40,955 bases of DNA, from contig CABXGL010000012.1 of NCBI GenBank assembly GCA_902511755.1, positions 1 to 40,955 on the forward strand, given 5' to 3'. Shown one piece after another: positions 34,334 to 40,955 of this stretch. The number at the start of each line of letters is the position of its first letter. Position 1 is the first letter of the stretch. The position numbers were made by a program, and so were the translations under genes. The stretch is from an uncultured Bacteroidota bacterium. Its GTDB lineage: Bacteria > Bacteroidota > Bacteroidia > Flavobacteriales > Flavobacteriaceae. The notes below the pieces were generated by a model. That model did no database searches. It was not told the DNA's origin and worked only from the letters and a program-made list of their open reading frames with translations.

Positions 34334-35179
34334 ATGAAAAAAATGCTAATTATTTTATGTTTTATAGCGTTTAGTGGATTTTCTCAAGATTTTCAAGGGA
34401 AAGCCTATTATATGTCAAAGATGAATGTAAATATGGATTGGATGAAAAATTTGCCACCTGATAGACAAGCATCTGTGAAAGCAAGTATGAAAACAGCAAC
34501 AGAAAAAAACTATATACTTAATTTTAATAGTTCCTCATCTTTCTTCAAAGAAGAAGAAAGGCTTGATCCCAATGCAAAAGGTAGTGGATTTAATTGGCAA
34601 CAATTTGTTACTGGACCAGCACAAGGTGATATATACAGAGATATTCAATCAAATACTTACACTAATAAAAAAGAACTTTTTGGAAAAATATTTTTAATAC
34701 AAGATAGTTTGCCTAAAAGTAAATGGGTTATGACAGGAGAAACAAAACAAATAGGTATATACAATGCTTATAAAGCAACAATATCTAAAGAAGTTGAAGA
34801 GGAAGTAATTAGTTTTCAAAGATCTCGTGGGCGTCAAGGTCAAAGACCGTCTCCACCTCAGCCTCCAGAAAAAAAGATTCGTAAAGTAGTTATGTCAGCT
34901 TGGTTCACACCAGAAATACCTGTATCAACAGGCCCATCATTATATGGTGGACTTCCAGGTCTTATTTTAGAATTAAATGATGATAAAATGACTATACTTT
35001 GCACCAAAGTAGTTTTAAACCCAAAAGAGAAAGTAAAAATTAAAGAACCATCCAAGGGAAAGAAAGTTACAAGTGTTGAGTTTGAAAAAATTGCAGAAGA
35101 TAAAGCTGAAGAAATGCGAAACCGTTGGGATGGACGAAGAAGTCCAAGAAGCAGTAGAGCATTGATAATCAGAAATTAA
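34334..35179 (+). CDS. GLPGLI family protein
   Basis: 281 residues from the ATG at 34334, which gives a clean signal peptide (MKKMLIILCFIAFSGFSQ). An upstream in-frame ATG (34313) would precede the likely transcription start. The family-defining motif appears as YGGLPGLILELND (about residue 210). A Pro/Arg/Gln-rich low-complexity segment (RGRQGQRPSPPQPPEKK) lies just before the AWFTPEIPVSTGP segment, and the C-terminus is basic. GLPGLI proteins are secreted, Bacteroidota-specific, of unknown function, and typically precede a TonB-receptor-like gene, as here (20 bp gap). Confidence 0.85.
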   Translation: MKKMLIILCFIAFSGFSQDFQGKAYYMSKMNVNMDWMKNLPPDRQASVKASMKTATEKNYILNFNSSSSFFKEEERLDPNAKGSGFNWQQFVTGPAQGDIYRDIQSNTYTNKKELFGKIFLIQDSLPKSKWVMTGETKQIGIYNAYKATISKEVEEEVISFQRSRGRQGQRPSPPQPPEKKIRKVVMSAWFTPEIPVSTGPSLYGGLPGLILELNDDKMTILCTKVVLNPKEKVKIKEPSKGKKVTSVEFEKIAEDKAEEMRNRWDGRRSPRSSRALIIRN

Positions 35180-35199
35180 TTTCAATTTATTTTAAATAT

Positions 35200-37932
35200 A
35201 TGAATAAATCACTTTTATTTTTTCTATTATTTTTTACCTCTTTTGTTTATTCTCAAGTTAGATTCGAAGGAGTAATTACAGATTCCATGGGAAATACAAT
35301 CATGGGAGCTAACGTTATTGCAGTTGAAAAAGAATCACAAATTTTAGATGGTTTTGGTATTTCTAATGATTCAGGTTTCTATAGAATTTCATTGAAGAAA
35401 AATACCGATTATCAAATAAAAATTTCTTTTATTGGATTTCAACAAATAGAGTTAGACTTAAATCTTAGTGAAGATTTCGAAAAGAATTTTGTTTTAGAAC
35501 AACAAGCAGAAGCATTGGATGAAGTGGAGATTGTTTATGAAATGCCGGTTACTATCAAGGGCGATACAATTGTATATAATGCGGATTCTTTTAATACAGG
35601 AACTGAAAAAAAATTAGAAGACGTTTTAAAAAACATGCCAGGAATTGAAGTAACAGATGATGGAACTATTGAAGTTGAAGGTAAAGAAATAACAAAGATA
35701 ACGGTTGAAGGTAAAGATTTTTTTGATGGAGACTCAAAACTTGCAACACAAAATTTACCTGCAAATGCTGTTAATAAAGTAGAAGTTCTAAGAAACTTTA
35801 CTGAAGTTAGTCAATTGAGAAATGTGACAAATAATGAGGATAATATAGCTATAAATATTAGTCTTAAAAGCGGGAAAGATAAATTTTGGTTTGGGGAAAT
35901 ACTGGGTGCAAAAGGTAATGAAGATACACATTTGGCTGCACCAAAGATTTTTTATTACGCAAAAGATTTAAGCATGAGTCTTCTTGGAAACACTAATAAT
36001 TTAGGTGAACCAGTTTTGTCAAGAAGAGATTTTTACAGATTTGGTGGAGGATTCAATAATTTAAATCAACAAACAGGAACATCTATAAATATTTCATCTG
36101 ATGGTGCTGGAATTGGAAATCTTCAGAATAACCGCGCTAAATCAATAGATGCTAAACTTGGTGCATATAATTTTAGTAAATCTATAAATGAAAAGTGGGA
36201 GATAAGTGGTTTTGCAATTTTTGCAGAAACTCAAAATGTTGTGGAAGAAAAAATTTCAAGAATATACACTGCTACTAACGCAAAACAAGAAACATCAGAG
36301 GGTGTAGTTCAAGATAATCAACAACAATTATATAAGTTTACAACTGAATATAATCCAAATGAAAGATTACAAACGGAATATAATTTATTAGTAAAATCTG
36401 CTGAAAGTATAGAAAACACTAACCTTAATTCAAGTGTAGGGAGACCTGGGTCAAATACTACTGAAGATATAAGTGAACTAAGAAGTGACAAGCCCAGTTC
36501 AATTAATCAAGAACTTAAGGCTTATTATACTTTAAATGAAGATCATATTTTCTCATTTGAGGCTCAACATTTATCACAAAATGAAGATCCATTTTATCAA
36601 GCAATTAAGGAGCTACAACCTTTTAGAAATATTTTAAGTCTTGATAGAAATCAATCTAAATTTAATATTAATCAAAAAAGAGAAACAGAGACAAATAAGA
36701 TTGAAGGAAAGCTAGATTACTATTATATTTTAAATCCAAAATCTAATTTGAATTTTTCTTTTGGATTAACTGATGTGAGTCAAAAATTTAATTCTTCTAT
36801 TTTTCAAATTTTGGATAATGGTACTCAAAAGAATTTTAATGAAGACGTTTTATCAAATGATGTACAGTTTAATTTTTTAGATGCCTATTTTTCATTTAGA
36901 TATAGGTTTATTACGGGAATTTTCACTATTGATCCTGGATTTACAATACATAACTATAAGAATGAAACATTTCAATTAGGGGTTTTAGAATCTAGAAGTT
37001 TTTCTGATATAAGACCTAATATGAGAATTTTTATCAAGTTCAAAGATTCGGAATCCTTAAGATTTAATTATAGATTGACAACTCAGTTCACTGATGTTAA
37101 TAATTTAGCTAAAGGGTATGTGTTTAATAATTATAATAGTTTTTTTCAGGGTAATCCTACTTTAGAATCTGCTGAAATTTATAACTATGGATTAAATTAT
37201 CAAAGCATCAATATTTTTAATTTTACAAATATTTTTGCCAATTTAAGGTATAGTAAAAGAAAAAATTCAATTCAAAATAAAACCTTAATTTCTGGAATTA
37301 ATTCAGTAAGATCTGCAGATAATTCAAACTTTCCAATAGAATCTTATTCTGCTTCGGGGAGAATTGATAAAAGGTTTAAAAACTTTAAAGCAGGTTTTAA
37401 TATGAATTTCAATTTTAGTGAATTCAATAATATTGTAAATGGAAATCCTTTAGAATCTGTTAATTTCACACAATCCTATAAAGCCACAATTGCTACAAAT
37501 TTTAGAGATAAACCAAATTTAGAAGTTGGATATAGCTATAATAAAAGAATGTATGATATTGGAGATAACAAAAATTATTTTTACACAGATTCACCATTTG
37601 CTAGGATAGATGCTTACTTTGGTAATGGTTTTGTGTTCACAGCGGACTATTCATATAATTACTATAGAAATGCCGAACAAACATTAAATGAATATAGAAA
37701 TGCTGAAGCTGATTTATCTTATAATAAAGATGGATCTAAGTGGGAATTTGGAATTAGCGTTACTAATTTATTTAATGATACATCTTTAAATAGAGATAGT
37801 TTCAATCAACTTTTTACTCAAACAAGATCATACATTGTTCAGCCGCGATATACTGTCTTTAGAATAAAGTATGATTTAACTGGTCTAAACACTTCACCTA
37901 GAGGAGGAGGGAAAGGAAAAGGTAGAAAATAG
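35200..37932 (+). CDS. TonB-dependent receptor-like outer-membrane beta-barrel protein
   Basis: 910 residues with a signal peptide (about 1-18). Residues about 20-110 are a carboxypeptidase-regulatory-like domain (FEGVITDSMGNTIMGANV, IKISFIGFQQIEL). A plug-like region with DTIVYNADSFNTG, KLEDVLKNMPGIEVTDDG and TVEGKDFFDGD follows to about 215. The rest is a long outer-membrane beta-barrel with alternating aromatic strands. The C-terminus ends in a basic Gly/Lys tail (PRGGGKGKGRK) after the last strand instead of the usual terminal aromatic. It pairs with the GLPGLI gene. Transported ligand unknown. Confidence 0.88.
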   Translation: MNKSLLFFLLFFTSFVYSQVRFEGVITDSMGNTIMGANVIAVEKESQILDGFGISNDSGFYRISLKKNTDYQIKISFIGFQQIELDLNLSEDFEKNFVLEQQAEALDEVEIVYEMPVTIKGDTIVYNADSFNTGTEKKLEDVLKNMPGIEVTDDGTIEVEGKEITKITVEGKDFFDGDSKLATQNLPANAVNKVEVLRNFTEVSQLRNVTNNEDNIAINISLKSGKDKFWFGEILGAKGNEDTHLAAPKIFYYAKDLSMSLLGNTNNLGEPVLSRRDFYRFGGGFNNLNQQTGTSINISSDGAGIGNLQNNRAKSIDAKLGAYNFSKSINEKWEISGFAIFAETQNVVEEKISRIYTATNAKQETSEGVVQDNQQQLYKFTTEYNPNERLQTEYNLLVKSAESIENTNLNSSVGRPGSNTTEDISELRSDKPSSINQELKAYYTLNEDHIFSFEAQHLSQNEDPFYQAIKELQPFRNILSLDRNQSKFNINQKRETETNKIEGKLDYYYILNPKSNLNFSFGLTDVSQKFNSSIFQILDNGTQKNFNEDVLSNDVQFNFLDAYFSFRYRFITGIFTIDPGFTIHNYKNETFQLGVLESRSFSDIRPNMRIFIKFKDSESLRFNYRLTTQFTDVNNLAKGYVFNNYNSFFQGNPTLESAEIYNYGLNYQSINIFNFTNIFANLRYSKRKNSIQNKTLISGINSVRSADNSNFPIESYSASGRIDKRFKNFKAGFNMNFNFSEFNNIVNGNPLESVNFTQSYKATIATNFRDKPNLEVGYSYNKRMYDIGDNKNYFYTDSPFARIDAYFGNGFVFTADYSYNYYRNAEQTLNEYRNAEADLSYNKDGSKWEFGISVTNLFNDTSLNRDSFNQLFTQTRSYIVQPRYTVFRIKYDLTGLNTSPRGGGKGKGRK

Positions 37933-37985
37933 TTGCTAAACTACTTTTATATAATTCTTCAAATAAAGACATTATCTTTACTTAC

Positions 37986-39008
37986 ATGATTTTTAAATTG
38001 AAGTTTAGAAATATACTTTTATTTCTAATTTTTCCTTTAATATCCTATTCTCAATCAGGTTTTGAGTCAATTCTATTGGCTGTAGAAGACGATTCAAAAA
38101 AAATATTTAAAAGATATATGAATCCTTTAATGAAAGGAGCTATTTATAGTTCTAATTCAGGATGGTACAATACAGCAAAAGTCCATAGTAAATTAGGAGT
38201 TGATTTAAGTTTTAGACTAAATACAACATTTGTTCCATCTTCTGAGCAAACTTTTTCTATTTCTGACTTAGAAAATATAACTAGCAATGCTAAAAATTTA
38301 CCAACAATAATTGGAGAAAATAGACAAGAGAATTTATTGATTACTATTCCTGCAGATGGTCTTTTACCAGAATTAAAAACAACTGTTAAAGCTCCTAAAG
38401 GAATAAAAAGCAAATTGCCTTTAGGAGGAGTTCCAGCTCCAGTATTACAATTGGGAGTTGGAATTCCTTTTGACACAGAAATAATCATAAGATATAGTCC
38501 TGAATATCATCGAAAAGGTATAGATATGTCTTTAAAAGGATTAGGAATTAAACATAACTTACTTCAATATTTTGGGCCGATTGATAAATTTCCATTAAAT
38601 GTTTCTGCATTTGCCTCTTTTTCTAAAATGGAAATTGATTATGATATCCAATCATTTAGTTCAATAAAAGGATCTGGTCAGGTTGCAGAATTTAGTCTTA
38701 ATAATTATAATTTATTATTGTTGGCATCTTTGGACGTTTTAGTTGTTAATTTTTACTGTGGATTTGGTTTAACAGGCGGAAGCTCTTCTTTTAAAATGAT
38801 AGGACAATATGATTTAGAGTATCAAACACAATCAAATGTTCCTGTAAACAAAACTTTAATTGACCCAATTGATATAAATTTTAATACTTCAAATTTTCAG
38901 ACTACAATTGGAGCTAAGTACAAATTTTTGATTTTTAGCACTTTTATAGACTTTACTTTTCAGAAATACAAGACCTTATCTGCTGGGATTTCTACAAATT
39001 TTAGATAG
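37986..39008 (+). CDS. DUF6588-type outer-membrane/secreted protein
   Basis: 340 residues with a signal peptide ending around YSQSG (about residue 23). The opening GFESILLAVEDDSKKIFKRYMNPLMKGAIYSSNSGWYNTAKVH is characteristic of a Bacteroidota family I recognise as DUF6588. Mid-region VGIPFDTEIIIRYSPE and repeated amphipathic strands toward the C-terminus (FSTFIDFTFQKYKTLSAGISTNFR) suggest a small outer-membrane barrel. Function unknown. A TATCTTTA element (37973-37980) lies too close to the ATG to be a convincing promoter, so it may be read from the TonB-like gene 53 bp upstream. Confidence 0.7.
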   Translation: MIFKLKFRNILLFLIFPLISYSQSGFESILLAVEDDSKKIFKRYMNPLMKGAIYSSNSGWYNTAKVHSKLGVDLSFRLNTTFVPSSEQTFSISDLENITSNAKNLPTIIGENRQENLLITIPADGLLPELKTTVKAPKGIKSKLPLGGVPAPVLQLGVGIPFDTEIIIRYSPEYHRKGIDMSLKGLGIKHNLLQYFGPIDKFPLNVSAFASFSKMEIDYDIQSFSSIKGSGQVAEFSLNNYNLLLLASLDVLVVNFYCGFGLTGGSSSFKMIGQYDLEYQTQSNVPVNKTLIDPIDINFNTSNFQTTIGAKYKFLIFSTFIDFTFQKYKTLSAGISTNFR

Positions 39009-39066
39009 TTTTTAGTGTTAATAGTTTTTTGTTATTTCAATAACTAATATTACATTTACATTAGTT

Positions 39067-39153
39067 ATGTTTAATACAAGATTATCTTTTTATACAGAAA
39101 AGTTTTATTTCTTCTTCTATTTTGGAGTTGAAAAAGGACTTTCATATATATAA
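39067..39153 (+). CDS. aromatic-rich leader peptide of the pheA attenuator
   Basis: A 28-codon ORF, ATG to TAA, in the 205-bp gap before pheA. It has 7 Phe and 4 Tyr in 28 residues, including the run KFYFFFYF at residues 12-19 (seven consecutive aromatic codons, 39103-39123). It ends 24 nt before the terminator hairpin. Its tail (39135-39140) contains AGGACT, the complement of the terminator 5' arm. This is the classical layout of a leader peptide whose translation senses charged tRNA-Phe/Tyr, analogous to E. coli pheL but with no sequence relationship implied. The product itself is expected to be inert. Confidence 0.75.
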   Translation: MFNTRLSFYTEKFYFFFYFGVEKGLSYI

Positions 39154-39183
39154 GATTTTTTTAAATATATAATTTTTAGTCCT
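39135..39183 (+). promoter_or_regulatory. candidate antiterminator of pheA
   Basis: AGGACT (39135-39140), inside the leader ORF, can pair with AGTCCT (39178-39183), the outer six bases of the terminator 5' arm. An inner AT stem (ATATATA near 39144-39150 with the same at 39165-39171) could extend it. The two structures are mutually exclusive. A ribosome at the leader stop codon would cover AGGACT; one stalled at the FFF codons would leave it free. Confidence 0.65.
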
Positions 39184-39205
39184 GATTTTTCAGGACTTTT
39201 TTTTT
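39178..39205 (+). terminator. attenuator terminator upstream of pheA
   Basis: A perfect 8-bp stem AGTCCTGA (39178-39185) / TCAGGACT (39190-39197) with a TTTT loop and eight further T residues. It is a textbook intrinsic terminator ending only 8 nt before the pheA ATG. That position would block pheA unless it is regulated. Confidence 0.85.
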
Positions 39206-39213
39206 AATGCAAT

Positions 39214-40035
39214 ATGAGCAAAGTAGGAATTCAAGGAATTAAAGGATCTTACCATCATCAGGTGGCAATGGACTTTTTTGGAAAAAAAATAGAAATAGCA
39301 GAATTTATGTCTTTTGATGAATTGGTTAATTCAATAATAAATAATAAATGTGAAATGGGAGTTATGGCGATTGAAAATTCAATTGCAGGATCAATAATTC
39401 CAAACTATGCATTGATTGATAATTCTAATTTAAAAATTATTGGTGAACATTATATTAATATTAACCATCAATTAATGGCCTTTCCAGGATCAAAAATTAA
39501 AGATCTAGGTGTAGTAGCTTCTCATCCTATGGCTCTTTTACAATGTAAAGAGTTCTTTAGGAAACATTCTAAAATTACATTAGTTGAAGATAAGGATACT
39601 GCTGCAGTTGCTTATAGAATTCAAAGAGATAAAATTAATAATATGGGAGCAATTGCTAGTGTTGAAGCTTCTAAAATTTATGAATTAGAAATTTTAAGTG
39701 AAAACATTCAAACTATAAAAAATAATGAAACCAGATTTGTAATTGTTTCTAAAAATCTATTAAAAAATGATTCTAAATTTGATAAAGCATCTCTTAAATT
39801 TGTGCTAAGTCATAAAACAGGTAGTTTATCTTCAGTTTTAGAAATTCTAAAAGATTGCAATTTAAATTTGACAAAAATTCAATCTCTTCCTATTGTAGAA
39901 ACTCCTTGGAAGTATTCTTTTTTTGTTGATACAACTTTTAATTCTATAGATTATTTAAATAAAGCATTACGATTAATGGATGAAAAATCAGAATTTCTTA
40001 AAGTATTAGGAATTTACCAAAATAAAATTAGATGA
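39214..40035 (+). CDS. pheA: prephenate dehydratase with ACT domain
   Basis: 273 residues. PheA converts prephenate to phenylpyruvate, the committed step to phenylalanine. The catalytic PDT domain (about 1-175) runs from VGIQGIKGSYHHQVA through MGVMAIENSIAGSI to the hallmark TRF triplet in NNETRFVIVS. The C-terminal ACT domain (about 190-265) has the HKTGSLSSVLEIL effector-site motif. The usual ESRP is QSLP (TKIQSLPIVE), a variant I recall from other Bacteroidota PDTs, so feedback by Phe is likely but not certain. There is no chorismate mutase domain. It overlaps the next gene by 4 bp (ATGA) and lies directly behind the attenuator. Confidence 0.93.
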   Translation: MSKVGIQGIKGSYHHQVAMDFFGKKIEIAEFMSFDELVNSIINNKCEMGVMAIENSIAGSIIPNYALIDNSNLKIIGEHYININHQLMAFPGSKIKDLGVVASHPMALLQCKEFFRKHSKITLVEDKDTAAVAYRIQRDKINNMGAIASVEASKIYELEILSENIQTIKNNETRFVIVSKNLLKNDSKFDKASLKFVLSHKTGSLSSVLEILKDCNLNLTKIQSLPIVETPWKYSFFVDTTFNSIDYLNKALRLMDEKSEFLKVLGIYQNKIR

Positions 40036-40955
40036 TTAAAGGTTCAAAAAGATTAGATACAGTTTCAGAATACTATTTTTCAAGAAAATTAAGAGAAGTA
40101 TCTGCTTTACATGACTCAGTACAGCCTGTTATTAATATGGGAATAGGTAGTCCTGATTTATTTCCATCTAAAGAAATAATTAAAGCTTTGAAGAAAAGTT
40201 TAGATCATAAAAATGCTCATAAATATCAGAGCTATCAAGGCTTACTAGAATTACGTGATGCTATCTCAAAATTTTATTATAAATTTTTTAGAGTAAAATT
40301 AAATCCTGAAAATGAGGTATTGCCATTAATTGGATCGAAAGAAGGAATTATGCATATTTCTTTAGCATTTTTAAATCCAGGTGATGAGGTATTAATACCA
40401 AATCCAGGATATCCTACATATTTATCAGTTACTAAATTAGTTGAGGCAAATCCTCTTTTTTATGATTTATCAAAAGAAAATAATTGGTTTCCTAATCTAT
40501 ATGATTTAGAGAAGAAAGATTTGTCAAAAGTCAAAATTATGTGGGTTAATTATCCTCATATGCCTACTGGTTCTTCTGCAACTTTAAAACAATTTCATGA
40601 ACTAGTTGTTTTTGCAAGAAAAAACAATATTTTGCTAGTAAATGACAATCCATATAGTTTTATTTTAAACAATGATTTTATAAGTCTATTATCTGTAAAA
40701 GGCTCAAAAGAAAATTGTATGGAACTAAATTCTTTGAGTAAATCTTTTAATCTTTCAGGATGGAGAATTGGGATGTTATTAGGGGCTAAAAAAAATATTT
40801 CTAGAGTTTTAAAAGTTAAAAGCAATATGGATTCAGGAATGTTTTATGGAATTCAAAAAGGAGCTATAGAGGCACTTAATTCTGATATAAATTGGTTTAA
40901 AAAACTAAATACTATTTATAATAAAAGAAGAGAACTAGTTTGGGAATTAGCATCT
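40032..40955 (+). CDS. class I/II aminotransferase, 3' end outside window
   Basis: 308 residues are visible and the frame is still open at the window end. PLP-dependent aspartate-aminotransferase-fold enzyme. It starts MIKGSKRLDTVSEYYFSRKL, with the substrate loop MGIGSPDLFP, HKYQSYQGLLELRDAI, NPGDEVLIPNPGYPTY, and the Schiff-base Lys in LSKSFNLSGWRIGM. The canonical NPxNPTG loop appears as NYPHMPTG. Translational coupling to pheA and the shared attenuator suggest it makes phenylalanine/tyrosine from phenylpyruvate/4-hydroxyphenylpyruvate. In Bacteroidota this slot is usually followed by tyrA and a DAHP synthase/chorismate mutase gene, not visible here. Confidence 0.88.
   Translation, partial: MIKGSKRLDTVSEYYFSRKLREVSALHDSVQPVINMGIGSPDLFPSKEIIKALKKSLDHKNAHKYQSYQGLLELRDAISKFYYKFFRVKLNPENEVLPLIGSKEGIMHISLAFLNPGDEVLIPNPGYPTYLSVTKLVEANPLFYDLSKENNWFPNLYDLEKKDLSKVKIMWVNYPHMPTGSSATLKQFHELVVFARKNNILLVNDNPYSFILNNDFISLLSVKGSKENCMELNSLSKSFNLSGWRIGMLLGAKKNISRVLKVKSNMDSGMFYGIQKGAIEALNSDINWFKKLNTIYNKRRELVWELAS

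Noticed and set aside
39178-39205. Hairpin as an ordinary terminator of the DUF6588-type gene
   Set aside because: It is 170 bp beyond that gene's stop but 8 nt before the pheA start, it is preceded by an aromatic-rich ORF, and its 5' arm has a competing partner. Regulation of pheA is the better reading, although it could serve both.
40595-40825. Minus-strand ORF inside the aminotransferase gene
   Set aside because: It is a shadow of the plus-strand coding frame, which runs unbroken from 40032 to the window end with full aminotransferase motifs.

Overview
The window is a compact, strongly AT-rich stretch of a Bacteroidota chromosome, most likely a marine member of the class Flavobacteriia. 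The signs are type IX secretion (T9SS) sorting domains, a GLPGLI/TonB-type outer-membrane pair, lipoprotein-style LptC, the BFN-nupC-thyA and etfBA-pdhB neighbourhoods, Bacteroidetes -7 promoter boxes (TAnnTTTG), and frequent TTG starts. Genes are packed with 4-11 bp overlaps. No stretch over about 210 bp lacks a gene, and I saw no transposase, phage gene or CRISPR array.

Layout. 1-4919 (+) is a cell-envelope operon: partial TPR protein, lptC, a small membrane protein, a CNNM/CBS/CorC protein split by a one-base frameshift, and a PpiD-like chaperone. 4926-9035 holds a DUF456 protein, a lipoprotein, ruvC, hemW and an M20 dipeptidase. 9133-9241 is tRNA-Leu(UAG) with a bidirectional terminator. 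9240-14192 holds a two-unit secreted protein, waaA, a sugar aminotransferase, fabD and a 2TM-dihydrofolate reductase fusion. 14261-25280 is accessory: a class V aminotransferase-fold protein and two tandem copies of a [giant T9SS beta-propeller protein + lipoprotein] gene pair. 25327-31079 returns to core metabolism: thyA, nupC, a bifunctional nuclease, etfA, etfB and the divergent pdhB. 31161-39008 holds a membrane pyrophosphatase, a deoxynucleoside kinase, the GLPGLI protein with its TonB-receptor-like partner, and a DUF6588-type protein. 39067-40955 starts a phenylalanine/tyrosine biosynthesis operon: leader peptide, attenuator, prephenate dehydratase and an aminotransferase cut by the window end.

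Two things stand out. First, the prephenate dehydratase gene is preceded by what looks like a complete ribosome-mediated attenuator: a 28-codon leader ORF with the aromatic run FYFFFYF, an intrinsic terminator ending 8 nt before the pheA start, and a six-base segment inside the leader ORF that can pair with the terminator's 5' arm. Second, the two tandem T9SS/lipoprotein pairs have diverged over most of their length and carry different accessory modules (a PA domain in one, six thrombospondin-type-3 repeats in the other). They nevertheless share a 440-bp near-identical block covering the C-terminal sorting domain, the ATGA gene junction and the start of the lipoprotein signal peptide.

Functional links: thyA, the DHFR fusion, nupC and the deoxynucleoside kinase form a nucleotide/folate set. 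ETF and PDH E1-beta are divergently transcribed around a GC-rich palindrome. The T9SS cassettes sit between thyA and folA, which I recall as near neighbours in many flavobacteria, so they look like an insertion into core synteny.
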